Shown piece after piece: positions 17,683-27,664 of a stretch of 64,000 bases of DNA. Under the pieces are notes generated by a model. It saw nothing but the letters and a program-made list of their open reading frames with translations. It had not been told where the DNA came from and did not search any database. The stretch is from positions 1 to 64,000 of the forward strand of contig JANOAR010000151.1 in assembly GCA_031411235.1 (NCBI GenBank). The letters run 5' to 3'. Each line of letters starts with the position of its first letter. Position 1 is the stretch's first letter. The stretch is from JANOAR01 sp031411235. Lineage in GTDB: Bacteria > Verrucomicrobiota > Verrucomicrobiia > Verrucomicrobiales > Verrucomicrobiaceae. The translations under genes were made by a program, and so were the position numbers.

Positions 17683-18654
17683 TCACGAGTGCATGGACTC
17701 ATGCCAGAGACGCTGCATCAACGTGCTGACGCTGGGAATATCGCTGATCGCTTCGCAGCTCGTGCCAGCATAGAGACACATGGCTTCGGGATTGCCCTGC
17801 ATGGCTGTGCGGGGTGGCGAGTCGTCATAGCGGAGGAAGTCGCGTCCGCTGGCTTCGCTGGCGATGCAGTCTCCTTCGCCGGGTCGTCTGCCTGCGGGTG
17901 GGCAACCTGCGGCTTCCCAGCTTTCCAGCGTTGAGTTGCGCAGTACGCGATGCGCGGCGTAGGGCCAGCCGCCGTCGAAGCAAACCGTGAGCGCGGTATC
18001 GCGTGCGCTGGCTTCAACCAGACGACGCTTGTAAACTTCGTGCGCGAGCGATTCCAGCGTGGCGACGAAGCGCGTGCCAAGCATTGCTCCAGATGCGCCC
18101 AAGGCCAGTGCACGCGCGATGGCTCTGCCATCGCCGATGCCGCCAGCAGCGATGACGGGAGTGCCCTGCGCGGCTTCGATGATGCTCGGCAAAGTGTCAT
18201 CGAGTTGTTGCGTCGCCTGCACATGTCCGCCTGCCTCGATGCCTTGGCAGATCAAGAAATCAGGAGCAAAGTCCAGCGCTCGGCGAGCGCCTTCCACCGT
18301 TGTGGCCTGGATACCGAAGCGTGCGCCAAAGGATTTTAACAGTGGCACTTCACGCGTGGGTAAGCCCCATGAAAAGGTGATCACACGCACGTCGGCTTCG
18401 AGCGCGGTAGCAAGTGATCGAGGCTCGAACGCGAGGACGAAGTTGGCTTGAATGGGAAGGTCTGTCTTCGCACGGACTTCAGCTATCAAACGGCGGGCGT
18501 CGTCTGGCGAAGTCCAGGTGAGCGCCAGCGCCCCCATGCCTCCCGCTTGCGAAACGGCGGCAGCGAGTTCTGGCCCCGCGACGCTGCCTATGGGCGCTTG
18601 GAAAATCGGCAGGCGTAAGCCCAGTGATTCGGCGAAGGCGAGGGCGTGATTCAT
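17683..18654 (-). CDS. nitronate monooxygenase-like flavoprotein
   Basis: A 323-residue TIM-barrel FMN protein of the NMO/2-nitropropane dioxygenase family. Recognisable blocks are LPIFQAPIGSVAGPELAAAVSQAGGMGAL, ICQGIEAGGHV (active-site region) and VIAAGGIGDGRAIARALALGASGAMLGTRF (phosphate-binding). The family oxidises nitronates, but close relatives include other oxidoreductases. The start at 18654 overlaps the stop of the upstream gene as ATGA, pointing to translational coupling. A longer frame to 18711 was rejected. The C-terminus carries extra Cys residues (MCLYAGTSCEAI) as in many NMO proteins. Confidence 0.88.
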   Translation of the reverse strand: MNHALAFAESLGLRLPIFQAPIGSVAGPELAAAVSQAGGMGALALTWTSPDDARRLIAEVRAKTDLPIQANFVLAFEPRSLATALEADVRVITFSWGLPTREVPLLKSFGARFGIQATTVEGARRALDFAPDFLICQGIEAGGHVQATQQLDDTLPSIIEAAQGTPVIAAGGIGDGRAIARALALGASGAMLGTRFVATLESLAHEVYKRRLVEASARDTALTVCFDGGWPYAAHRVLRNSTLESWEAAGCPPAGRRPGEGDCIASEASGRDFLRYDDSPPRTAMQGNPEAMCLYAGTSCEAISDIPSVSTLMQRLWHESMHS

Positions 18655-19718
18655 GGGCCGAGGGCAGCGGGTTTCGATGGCAGCAATTGCGCTAGCCCAG
18701 CAGTCGCCCACGCCGTTGCAGCCGTGGAGAGAAACTGGTTCACACCATGCGGATCACCATTCTCAAAGTAGGGCTGCGCCTTGAATTGGGTGTGTGACTC
18801 GGCGAGCCATGAACCATCGGAGTGTTGTGTTTTCAATAGGTAGTCGCGAGCACGAACAATCGCTGGATGATCGACTGCGGTGCCCGTCTTGAGCAGCATG
18901 AACAAGGTCTGACCCGTCGAGTAGGTGTCGCTTTGCCGCTCCTGCGTTTCCGCCCAACCGCCATCGTTGAGCTGAGCGGCTAATATGGCGGCGAGTATGC
19001 TCTGTTTGAGCACAGCATCGCCATCCAGATAATGCAGGCCCCACAGCCGCCAAAGACGATCCTGCTGGTCGCGCAACGGCGCTTTGGCCAGCCATAACTC
19101 TGCTGCGGCACGCGCCGTGTTCACCTGCGAGCGCTGCTCTGGCGTGGCGTAGTTTTTCAGGCCGATGAGCACGAGCACCGTGTCGCCGATGAGGGCAGCC
19201 TGCATGGGCGCACGGCGACACGACGCCTGCCAGTGCCCATCCTTCGCTTTCGGCGGTTTCGCAGCCTCGCCATCGCGCAGTCGCGACACGCCCTGAATTT
19301 GAAGCAGATACGTAACCATGGCGGTCGTGGTTGTATCCGGTGGCCGTTGATCCAGGCTCAAGGCCCAAAAGCCGTACGCCGTCGTGGCCGCGCCGCCTGG
19401 GACGTGCTCGCCCTTATCCATCGTCTCGATACGTTCCTCGAAATACTCATGCGAGGTGTCCGCCTGCGACTTGAGCCATGCCTTGTCTAAAGGGAAACCC
19501 ACACGCTCCGCTTCCAGCGCCGCTAGCATGGGCAAGGTTTGATGATGGCAGGAAAAACAGGTCTTGTGCTGCTGCCAGTCGCTCGCAGCTTGCTTCACGC
19601 GAGCCAAGCCAAGCCGTGTGGCGACTTCCACCGTATTGGGCTGCTCAGCTCGTGTATGGCCCAGAAGAGCGAGCGACAGAGCCATGAGGATGAGGGAGGA
19701 TTTCACGCCGTGCATCAT
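18651..19718 (-). CDS. squalene-cyclase-fold repeat protein with a CxxCH heme-c motif
   Basis: A 355-residue secreted protein with a signal peptide about 1-25. Residues 54-58 read CFSCH in HKTCFSCHHQTLPML, a heme-c attachment motif, although no other c-type domain features are evident. The rest is alpha/alpha-barrel of the prenyltransferase/squalene-oxidase type, with repeats such as AAQLNDGGWAETQ and LLKTQHSDGSWLAE. A cyclase DxDD catalytic motif is not seen. The protein would be in the periplasm, so a cofactor-binding or sensor role is more likely than hopanoid synthesis. Two adjacent ATGs (19718, 19715) can start it. It overlaps the NMO gene by ATGA. Confidence 0.75.
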   Translation of the reverse strand: MMHGVKSSLILMALSLALLGHTRAEQPNTVEVATRLGLARVKQAASDWQQHKTCFSCHHQTLPMLAALEAERVGFPLDKAWLKSQADTSHEYFEERIETMDKGEHVPGGAATTAYGFWALSLDQRPPDTTTTAMVTYLLQIQGVSRLRDGEAAKPPKAKDGHWQASCRRAPMQAALIGDTVLVLIGLKNYATPEQRSQVNTARAAAELWLAKAPLRDQQDRLWRLWGLHYLDGDAVLKQSILAAILAAQLNDGGWAETQERQSDTYSTGQTLFMLLKTGTAVDHPAIVRARDYLLKTQHSDGSWLAESHTQFKAQPYFENGDPHGVNQFLSTAATAWATAGLAQLLPSKPAALGP

Positions 19719-19797
19719 GGCAGATAGTAGGCGTTCGTGCTCGGACAATATCGCGATGACGCCGAGCCCCGCGCTCCCTTTAAATACTCCGCTAAGG

Positions 19798-22545
19798 TTA
19801 GAACGAATGCATCAGGCCTAGGCTGGCTTCAAAGGCTCCGCTGTCTTGCTGAGCGCTGCGAGAGTTGGAGTCGTAGCGCAGCTCCAGGTAGGCGAGGAAT
19901 TGCTCATTGAAGTAATGCGACACGTTGAGGCTGGCCATGCCTTGAAAGCTGTTTTCATCGAAGGCATACAACTCGCCGACTTGGGCGGTGAGTCGCCAGG
20001 AGTCGTTTAGATTTTGACGATAGGCGAGGGTGATGCCGTGGCGGTTGGTGGTGTTATCTACAAGGCTGGCGAGATCGGCTGAGGCTTCGCCAGGGGTGAA
20101 GCGGCGATACTCGCTGAGCAGGCCAACGGTGATCTCGGGGCGTTTGTCGGTCTCGGTTTGTATGACGTACTCCAGTGAACCGCTGACGCCGAGGCCGCGC
20201 CCCATGGCTTTGTTGCCCACGCGCACCCAGTTGGCCGAGGCGTGCAAATTGAAGTTCCATGGCCCTGGGAGTGGCCCGCCGTAGTCCACATCGAAGCGGT
20301 TCTCGCGGGCATCAAGTAATTCCAAAGGCAGGCTCTCGGTGCTGCGAGCATTGCCAGTGAAGGCGGCGTACCAGTTCAATCCAGGGTTGAGGAAGTTGCC
20401 CACGCGTGCGCCGTAGAGTAGGTCGCTTTGGCTGCTGCCCAGGGTGGCCTCGGCGGCGAAGGCTTCGCCGATGCGCCGTTGCAGGCGGATGCCTGCGTCG
20501 TAGCGCTCTTGCATGGCGGGGCTATCCACGATGAGCGAGGGGGCTTTGGATTTGAATGAGTCGGCGTGTGTGAAGGCTTGAGCACGCCAGTTGCCCCACC
20601 ATGGCCCGGTGTATTCGATGTCGGCACGTGTCGCGCTGCCGTCTGTTTCGCGGCGATGGGACACGCGTGTTTCGAGGCTGGGCCGGGCCAATGGAAGCGC
20701 AGCGCGCTGCTCCCAACGAGCCTGCATGTGCTCGTAGGGCGTGTAAGCGCGATGGTGAGCGAGGATGTCATTGTAGGCTTGCAGGGCTTCGGCTTGCCTG
20801 CCGATGCGCATGTAGCCCGTGGCGAGGCTAGACGTGGCTTCAAAGGGTGTCTGCGCGGGCGTGGTCTGTCGTAGGGCTTCAAGCTCTGCGACAGCGGCAT
20901 GGGTTTTATTTTGGGCGAGATGGATCTCGGCGGTGAGCAGTTTCAATTCGCGGGCGTTGAAGCCGAACTCTTCGTGGAGGGATTTGGCAGCGGCTTTGGC
21001 GCGGTCGATGCGGCGATCTCGCAGCGCGATGAAGCCAGCCTCCATCAACTCCACGCGATGGATCGCAGGCATGGCATCAAGGGCGCGGCGGCGCATCGAC
21101 CAGTCGTATTTGGGTTCGTCGAGGATCGCGCGGTAGGCGGTACGCGAGAGGTCGAACTGCTTCCTCGCGAGCTGCACATCGCCGATGGTGTCTTGTAGCG
21201 GGAAGGGTTTGCCAGTGCTGGCGAGTGCTGCTTTTTTGTCTTCAAGGAGGCGCAGGGCTTCATCGCCGCGACCGAGGCGAGCAAGCAGCGCACAGCGATA
21301 GGAGAAGACTTCGAGGAGGGTGGGATACTGGCTTTCGAGGTCGGCGATCAAGGCTTCAGCCTTCTCCATATCGCCGAATCCTGCGGCTAGCAGAGCCTCT
21401 TCGCCTTGCTTAGAAATAGCGGCGTTGGTGATGGCTTTGCTCGCATCGTTTCGCGCCTCTTTGGCAAAGATAGGATTGCTGCGCAACTCTTCAAAGGAGG
21501 TCTGTGCGGCGGCCCATTGCTTCATTTGCAATTGGGTATCACCGAGCTGCCGCTGGTAGGCAAAGGCGGGTGCGTTGGCCACGGCGTCCTTGAGTTGCTG
21601 GAGCAGGGCGAGGGCTTCGGTATTTTTGCCCGCGTACTGGAGGCACTCGATGCGGAAGGCGATGGCAGAGGGGTGCTCGGGCTGGTCGCTCAAGACCGTG
21701 GCGGACTCTCGCAGCGCGGCGTCGGGATCGGCGTAGGACTTCGCTCGGATGGTGGCGATGCGTTGCTCGATTTGAGCCAATTCGTGCTGCTGCGTGATGC
21801 GCTGGCGTTGGCTTGCAGGCAACGTTTTTTGCTTGAGCACCTGGGCGAAAGCGGCCTCGGCTTGCGCCCATTGCTGGCGCTCCAAGTGGGCATAGGCGAG
21901 GTCTTCCAGATAAGGAAAAGCTTGCGAGGTAAAGGTGGTGCGTTGCAGGGCTTCGAGCAGGGCGATGGCTTGCTCGCTTTGTTTTGCGGCGATGAGCACT
22001 CGCGCCTGGGTGCCTACGGCATCGGGATCAGAGGATTTTTTTCCTGCGAGCACCTCCTCGGCCATTTTTTCCAAGTACCCAGGTTTGCGAACTTCGGACG
22101 TATTGTTGGTGCCATCGAGCATCTGGCGAGCGATGGGGTGGTCGGGCACTCGGATGAGTAGGGCGCGGCTAAGCGACTGAACCATCGCGAGGTTGCCCAT
22201 GCGCTCATAGACTTGGAGCAAGTCAGAGAGTTCCTCGTTGTTCATGTTGGCGATGGAGCGCAGCACCATCGCCTCTTCATCAGTGAGGGCTTCGGGGGTT
22301 TTGATGTCCTCGTTGCGTTCGCCGGGTTGGGCAAAATCGGGGATGATGTACTTGGATTGGGCGCTGGGGAAAAGACTTGGCTGGGTGGCTTCCTCCGTGG
22401 CGGTGGGTGGTGTGGAGAGACGGATTTCCTCATTGGCAGCGTGCAGGGAGAGGCTGAATAGCAGCGATAGGAGTGAGCAGAGCCTGAGATTGAATGGCGA
22501 ATGTGTCGGCATTTGCAGCCTCTCAACTAGACGTGCTGGGCTCAT
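19798..22545 (-). CDS. TPR/outer-membrane beta-barrel export protein (PelB C-terminal-like)
   Basis: A 915-residue protein with a signal (LCSLLSLLFSLSLHA), a long TPR superhelix (about 80-600) and a C-terminal beta-barrel (about 610-915) of alternating amphipathic strands ending in aromatic F (GLMHSF). Its fusion of periplasmic TPRs with an outer-membrane porin is the design of PelB, PgaA and BcsC polysaccharide exporters. Position directly after a PelA-like gene favours PelB. The ATG at 22545 overlaps the preceding stop as ATGA; an alternative ATG at 22512 begins right at the signal. In Pseudomonas PelB is a single protein with more TPRs, which here lie in the gene upstream. Confidence 0.75.
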   Translation of the reverse strand: MSPARLVERLQMPTHSPFNLRLCSLLSLLFSLSLHAANEEIRLSTPPTATEEATQPSLFPSAQSKYIIPDFAQPGERNEDIKTPEALTDEEAMVLRSIANMNNEELSDLLQVYERMGNLAMVQSLSRALLIRVPDHPIARQMLDGTNNTSEVRKPGYLEKMAEEVLAGKKSSDPDAVGTQARVLIAAKQSEQAIALLEALQRTTFTSQAFPYLEDLAYAHLERQQWAQAEAAFAQVLKQKTLPASQRQRITQQHELAQIEQRIATIRAKSYADPDAALRESATVLSDQPEHPSAIAFRIECLQYAGKNTEALALLQQLKDAVANAPAFAYQRQLGDTQLQMKQWAAAQTSFEELRSNPIFAKEARNDASKAITNAAISKQGEEALLAAGFGDMEKAEALIADLESQYPTLLEVFSYRCALLARLGRGDEALRLLEDKKAALASTGKPFPLQDTIGDVQLARKQFDLSRTAYRAILDEPKYDWSMRRRALDAMPAIHRVELMEAGFIALRDRRIDRAKAAAKSLHEEFGFNARELKLLTAEIHLAQNKTHAAVAELEALRQTTPAQTPFEATSSLATGYMRIGRQAEALQAYNDILAHHRAYTPYEHMQARWEQRAALPLARPSLETRVSHRRETDGSATRADIEYTGPWWGNWRAQAFTHADSFKSKAPSLIVDSPAMQERYDAGIRLQRRIGEAFAAEATLGSSQSDLLYGARVGNFLNPGLNWYAAFTGNARSTESLPLELLDARENRFDVDYGGPLPGPWNFNLHASANWVRVGNKAMGRGLGVSGSLEYVIQTETDKRPEITVGLLSEYRRFTPGEASADLASLVDNTTNRHGITLAYRQNLNDSWRLTAQVGELYAFDENSFQGMASLNVSHYFNEQFLAYLELRYDSNSRSAQQDSGAFEASLGLMHSF

Positions 22546-24731
22546 AGGGAAGGGGAGGTTAGCGGCTGATGATTGCTGGGCAACTCAATGGCGGCGGTGT
22601 TGCCTTGGAGCCTTGCGGTGACGGCTTTGATGGCTCTCGCGTAGGCCGCTTGGGCTTCATCGGTTTGGCCTTGTTTGTGGTGGACGTCGCCGAGCAAAAT
22701 CCAATCCGCAGCTTCAGGCTTGGACTTGCCGTTGATGTTTTTTTGCGCGAGCCGAGCAGCCTCGGTGAAGTCCTCAGCAAGGAGATAGGCCTCGGCGATG
22801 CGCGAGTAGCGCATGGGAGTCTCGGGAACGCTGGCGAACAGCGCCGCCGCACGCTGCAAGTGCCCTGCCTGGCGATGGGCAACGGCGAGGTCGAGGACGG
22901 TGTTATAGGCGAGAGTCTCTCGGCTAAAATCTTCGCCCAGTACTTGTAGCACTTCGCCTGCGCGACTCGTGTGAATGCACGCGCTGAGGGCGATGAGCTT
23001 GGCCTCTCGATCATCGCGAGCAGCGGGATGTAAGGCTGCGGTGACGGCTTCATCATAGCGCTCCTCTTGCAGTAAAATGGACGCCATCTGTGAGCGTAGT
23101 GCGGAGACATGGGGGAGCTGCTCAATGGCTGCTAGCAACACCTTTAACGCGGCGTCCACGTTCTCTACTGTGCGAGCGATTTCAGCGATGCGTAGGTAGT
23201 CGGCGACGTTGGGCGAGAGGGCTGTCGCGATCTTGATGCGCAGGGCACGCAGTAGCGAAGGGGCAGCATCCAACGACTCAGCGAGCAGGATGTAATCTTC
23301 GAGCGTATCGGCATCAAATTTGGCGTCGGGCAGAGCGTCAAGGTACTGCATGGCCTCGGCGTGGTGGCCGTTGCGATTGAGCAATGAAACGGCTCTTTTC
23401 AGGGCGCGTGAATCATCGGGGTAGTCCTTTAGGAAGCGCTCAAAAATGGCGATGGCCTCGGCTGGATTCGCTGCCAGCGCTTCCGTTAAACAGGCGTGTT
23501 CCCAGCGTGCGGTGTGGTCGTCGGGGTGCGTGGTCAGCCAAGTGGTGTAGAGTTTCAGTGCCACATCGGCATCACCATTGGATGCCGTCAGGCGAGCTAG
23601 CGTCAGTTGCAGTTCTTCATGCTCGGGCACTGGCCCGAGCGCGGTGAGGAGGGCGGCGATCTCTTGGCCTTGGCCTAAATATTTAGCCAGCGGCAGGTAG
23701 CGATCCAACGACTGCAACTGCCCCATCGCGATGAGTCGCAGATGATGGTAGCAGGCGCGTGGCGACACGGTATTCCAATCGGCAATTTGCGCGGCACGCT
23801 TGGTCCACATCAGGTAGTCGGGACTCACGGCAAGGCCTTCGTGGCCGCGCTTCAACAGGGTAAGCCAGGGCATTTGATCTTCGGCGAAGCCGTGCAGGTG
23901 CCGCTCAATCCAGGGCAGTACATCGCGAGTATTGCCAGAGTACAGGCCTGCTTGGAACGTCTGCTCCAGCAGTGCCAGGGGCAGCAGACTATCGGTGGGT
24001 AGTCGGCGCAGCTCTGCCAATCCTGCGGCTAGAGCTTCTTCGGGCACGCTCGCTTCCAGTGCCAAGGAAAAGAGCAATTCATTGGCCTTGGATTGCAGTT
24101 GAGGCGCAAGCTCTTTGCCGTGCCGTGACAGCCAATTTTTCAGGGCGGCGTGGGCCTCTTTGGGCCTGTTAGTCCAGCGGTTGACCTCGACCAAGCTGCT
24201 GACGCTTTCCCAGTCGCTCGTGTGGCCTACACAAGATGCTTGCAGGATGCGCACAGCGGTCTCGGGGTTGTTGGTAGCCAGGGCATTGGTTGCAAGCAAA
24301 CGCAGCAGTTGCGAACGCATCGGTTGCGGGATTTGTGCGACCTTGGGGGCGATGAAAGTGAAGGCGGCCTCTGGGCTGATCACATCGACATACTGCACGG
24401 CTGCGATGACGAAATAATGCACAAAGAGGTCGTAGTGGATGCTCCTCGCGGGGTTGAAAATATGCTGCAAACATTCACGCGGTGAGAGCCGCGAGATTTG
24501 GCGGACAAAGGCGAGCTGCTCGGCTGACATCTGGGCAAAGAGCGTATGAGCATTCGACTTGTCGCCGAAGGTGCCCGCTTCGATGAGGCTGAGGATTTCG
24601 CCGCTGATCTGATCCTTGAACAGACGCTCGCGCATCTGTTCCTGATTGGGCACAAGCCACAACGATGCACCGATGCTGCTGGCCACAATGGCCAACACCA
24701 CGCTGATCGATATGATGCGCTTGTCTTTCAT
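22542..24731 (-). CDS. membrane-anchored TPR protein (PelB N-terminal- or PelE-like)
   Basis: From MKDKRIISISVVLAIVASSIGA (24731) the protein has 729 residues. There is one N-terminal transmembrane helix and then about 650 residues of TPRs (EDFTEAARLAQKNINGKSKPE, QGQTDEAQAAYARAIKA). The order pelA, this gene, then the TPR-barrel gene, with 1-bp and overlapping junctions, suggests that PelB is encoded as two polypeptides. PelB of Pseudomonas has an N-terminal anchor and TPRs, but PelE is also a membrane-bound TPR protein, so that reading is not excluded. It would line the periplasmic path for the polymer and guide PelA. Confidence 0.65.
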   Translation of the reverse strand: MKDKRIISISVVLAIVASSIGASLWLVPNQEQMRERLFKDQISGEILSLIEAGTFGDKSNAHTLFAQMSAEQLAFVRQISRLSPRECLQHIFNPARSIHYDLFVHYFVIAAVQYVDVISPEAAFTFIAPKVAQIPQPMRSQLLRLLATNALATNNPETAVRILQASCVGHTSDWESVSSLVEVNRWTNRPKEAHAALKNWLSRHGKELAPQLQSKANELLFSLALEASVPEEALAAGLAELRRLPTDSLLPLALLEQTFQAGLYSGNTRDVLPWIERHLHGFAEDQMPWLTLLKRGHEGLAVSPDYLMWTKRAAQIADWNTVSPRACYHHLRLIAMGQLQSLDRYLPLAKYLGQGQEIAALLTALGPVPEHEELQLTLARLTASNGDADVALKLYTTWLTTHPDDHTARWEHACLTEALAANPAEAIAIFERFLKDYPDDSRALKRAVSLLNRNGHHAEAMQYLDALPDAKFDADTLEDYILLAESLDAAPSLLRALRIKIATALSPNVADYLRIAEIARTVENVDAALKVLLAAIEQLPHVSALRSQMASILLQEERYDEAVTAALHPAARDDREAKLIALSACIHTSRAGEVLQVLGEDFSRETLAYNTVLDLAVAHRQAGHLQRAAALFASVPETPMRYSRIAEAYLLAEDFTEAARLAQKNINGKSKPEAADWILLGDVHHKQGQTDEAQAAYARAIKAVTARLQGNTAAIELPSNHQPLTSPSL

Positions 24732-24732
24732 G

Positions 24733-27624
24733 CTAAGGGGTGGCGGCGTAGGGCGCTGGAATGTCCACGGCAACCGCTGAGCCGGGCGGTACAATGAGCC
24801 GCGCCTGGCCTTCGGAATTGACCGTTAGTGTAGTGGCTTTGCCGCCGATGACGACGGGGCATTCAATGTCTGCTGGTAGGCCACCGAGTTCAATACTAAC
24901 CTTATCCCAGCCTGCGACGGTGAAATGAAAAGCTGTGTTTGAGTGTCGCAGCACGGTGACATCCGCACTCGAATCAACCAGATGTGGCCAAGCGACCAAG
25001 GGTTGATCGGGGGCCGATAACACCAGCTCTACCAAGGGCTTGCCTGTGGTATGCACGTAGCATGTCGATCCGACTTGTTTGTATCCCGACACGCCCTTGC
25101 ACCGCGCGAGATCAGGCGTGCCAGCGCTAGCAGGCAGCCGATACGTGCGCAGGGCACCACTGTTGGCGATGCGCCAGTGCCGAGGCCCAACAGCGTAGAT
25201 TTGCGTGCGATGCGCATCCCTGACGAGGCTGGCGTATTGCAGCGCTGTGATGGGGTGCAGGGGTTGTGCCATGGCCCAGTCGTGGATGTGTTCCAGCGCT
25301 CGATTCGATGACAAAAAAGTCGAAGAGTAGAAATGATAATAGAGATTCACGGGCTTCAATCGGCGCGGCGTTTCGGTCATGTCGAAGGTTTCGATGACAC
25401 TCGCGAAGCCGCCATAATGGGGGCCTTGGAAGCCATTGGCGTACATGAACTCATTCTGATTGGCGGCAAAAATTTGAATCTCATCGCCCCACTTGGCCAA
25501 GCGCGGCCCCACGCCGGAGAGGCTTGGGTAGAGCTTCGAGATAATGGTCTCGCCGCCATTCATGTTCTCCACGCCCAGCTCGTGGCACTGCCGCAGCGCC
25601 GCAATGCCAGGGCGGCAGTTGCCCGACCACAGCATGAGTTCCACCTGCTTGCCTTTGGGCAATAACGTCTTGTTGATGTAGTCGATTGAGCCCGCGATCT
25701 CTCGCTGCACATCGACTTTCGGGTAATCAATATCGGCGGCGAGCGTGGTTTTCGAGGCATCGTAGTGCCCTGGGTTGGGATCATTCGCATCCCAGATAAA
25801 GGGGTGCGAAAACGAGTGTGAAGCGGCTTGCACATGCGGCAACTCGAAGAGCGAACGTGCGAGCGCGACATACTGCGGCGAGTCGTCTTTTTTCAAGGTT
25901 TTGAGCCAGCCTTGGACGTCGGACTCCACGATGGAAACCGTGACGGGCAGCGGGTACTTGCGCAGAATTTTATCGCGCGTGACCTCGGCACAAGGCGGGT
26001 GCCCAGGGAAGTCGGAGAGCGAGGCGAATCCATCGCCGTCGATGTGGCTGTAAAAAATCCGCCGACCATCGCGCGTGGTCGTGTCGGGCACAGGAAAATT
26101 GGCCTCGCCATGCAGCCAGCGCTCCAGCAGCGCATACATATCGGCATGAAAAAAGTGATTCGCCTGCGAGGCTCGCAGCGCGATGTAAGGCTCTAGCCAG
26201 ACACCGCCCCAAGGCGCGAGGAAGCAGGGATCGAAGCGCACTTTTTTGCCTAACTTATCCGTGCCACGGATCGACAAATAGACCTGGGCGTCGATGGGGG
26301 CCATGACGTCTTTGAAGCCCAGCGCATGAGCTGCAATGGCGCACTCGCCCTTCATGATGACTGGATCCTGAATGGCCACGGTGGCTTCCTTTACCCCATA
26401 GACACTGTTCAACTCGCCGCCGAGCCCAAAGACCTGCGCGAACTCGCCTCGGATGTCATCGTCGGTGAAGGGGATGTCGCCCGCGAAGAGGATTGGCACT
26501 TTCTTCGACTTCACCTCTTGCAGCCATGCTAGCACGACTTGTTTGGTCATGGGTTTCTGGCAGTTCAGTTCATCCACGATCACGCCTGCGTAGGTGGTTG
26601 CTAGCTTGCTGGTGAGCGGGCGATGGCCAATGTCATGGAAGTCAAACTCGTAGCCCATCCACTCCAGCGCCGCCTGGAAGTGCGTGGCCGAAAGTGTGTC
26701 GATGGGAGGCGCGGCGTCCTTGGCTTCAGCACTTGTTGTGTCTGTGCCATGCACCACCATGATGCGGCGGGGGATCTCGCGCAGGGGGCCAAGATTGATG
26801 CCTTGCAGATCGGGCGTGGTAATGAAGGGCGCACAGCCTAGCTGGGAGAGCTTGTGCGCCGTTTTCATGGCTAACTCGGGATCGTCGGGGCTGACGTAGT
26901 CCACCGCAAATACGGGCAGGCCCTTCGCTTGCACCTCACGTATGCGGGTTGTGAGCCACGCTGTGTCCGAGGCCTTCATTTCGTGGAAGGCTTTGGTCTT
27001 TGGATCAAAGGATTGGAACACACTCTCGACCAGCACGCCGTGGATCATGCCCGCCACACGCGGCAGCAGCTCGAAGCCTCGATTGAGCACGATTTTTTTA
27101 TCGGGGAAGCGCTCATGCACACCGCGAATCAGCGCCACCAGGGCTGCCGTCGTTTTCTCTGAGAATCCGGGTAACAGTTGCGCACTATCGAGCGTGTCGA
27201 GGAAGATGCCGTCGTAGCCTTTGGCCAGCGCAGCGGGCACCACAACCTCCAGCATCATGGGCAACCAATGCGGGTTTTCCACATCGAGCAAGAGGGACTG
27301 CCAAGCGGAATTTTTGCCCACCACAGGCACCTCACGCTGGGCCGCAGCGCTTGCATTCAACGAAGCAGGGCGAGCCTCGACCGCACTCACATAGGCGAAG
27401 TAGGTATGCCCCAACGCCTGGCCGGGCGCGAGATCGATCTTGGCCGCAGGATCGAGGATGCAGTAGTCAAAAGCGGCTAAGTCCGCAGGTTGCGGGGTCG
27501 GCGAGTAATTGAGGTAAAACCGAGGCAAGGCCTTTGCCTCCGCACCCGAGCCCAGGCAGGGAAATGCCACAGCGAGCAGACTTGCTAAGGTCATAATTAC
27601 TGGAGTCTGAGGATGGAGGCGCAT
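24733..27624 (-). CDS. pelA: PelA-like polysaccharide hydrolase/deacetylase
   Basis: A 963-residue exported protein with the domain order of PelA. Residues about 30-290 form a GH114/GH166-type TIM barrel (FYLNYSPTPQPADLAAFDYCILDP, LLLDVENPHW, KGYDGIFLDTLDS). A middle region carries a Rossmann-like domain (RIMVVHGTD). The C-terminal half carries a deacetylase with SHIDGDGF (Asp529) and SHSFSHPF (His603, His607), the Asp-His-His metal set. PelA trims and deacetylates the GalNAc-rich Pel polymer in the periplasm. It starts an operon; a 365-bp gap with a possible promoter lies upstream. An ATG 30 bases downstream of the used start also fits the signal peptide. pelC and pelDEFG are not in the window. 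Confidence 0.85.
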   Translation of the reverse strand: MRLHPQTPVIMTLASLLAVAFPCLGSGAEAKALPRFYLNYSPTPQPADLAAFDYCILDPAAKIDLAPGQALGHTYFAYVSAVEARPASLNASAAAQREVPVVGKNSAWQSLLLDVENPHWLPMMLEVVVPAALAKGYDGIFLDTLDSAQLLPGFSEKTTAALVALIRGVHERFPDKKIVLNRGFELLPRVAGMIHGVLVESVFQSFDPKTKAFHEMKASDTAWLTTRIREVQAKGLPVFAVDYVSPDDPELAMKTAHKLSQLGCAPFITTPDLQGINLGPLREIPRRIMVVHGTDTTSAEAKDAAPPIDTLSATHFQAALEWMGYEFDFHDIGHRPLTSKLATTYAGVIVDELNCQKPMTKQVVLAWLQEVKSKKVPILFAGDIPFTDDDIRGEFAQVFGLGGELNSVYGVKEATVAIQDPVIMKGECAIAAHALGFKDVMAPIDAQVYLSIRGTDKLGKKVRFDPCFLAPWGGVWLEPYIALRASQANHFFHADMYALLERWLHGEANFPVPDTTTRDGRRIFYSHIDGDGFASLSDFPGHPPCAEVTRDKILRKYPLPVTVSIVESDVQGWLKTLKKDDSPQYVALARSLFELPHVQAASHSFSHPFIWDANDPNPGHYDASKTTLAADIDYPKVDVQREIAGSIDYINKTLLPKGKQVELMLWSGNCRPGIAALRQCHELGVENMNGGETIISKLYPSLSGVGPRLAKWGDEIQIFAANQNEFMYANGFQGPHYGGFASVIETFDMTETPRRLKPVNLYYHFYSSTFLSSNRALEHIHDWAMAQPLHPITALQYASLVRDAHRTQIYAVGPRHWRIANSGALRTYRLPASAGTPDLARCKGVSGYKQVGSTCYVHTTGKPLVELVLSAPDQPLVAWPHLVDSSADVTVLRHSNTAFHFTVAGWDKVSIELGGLPADIECPVVIGGKATTLTVNSEGQARLIVPPGSAVAVDIPAPYAATP

Positions 27625-27664
27625 GTTAAAATACAGCGGAATGCGTCAAAACTGGGAATATTGT

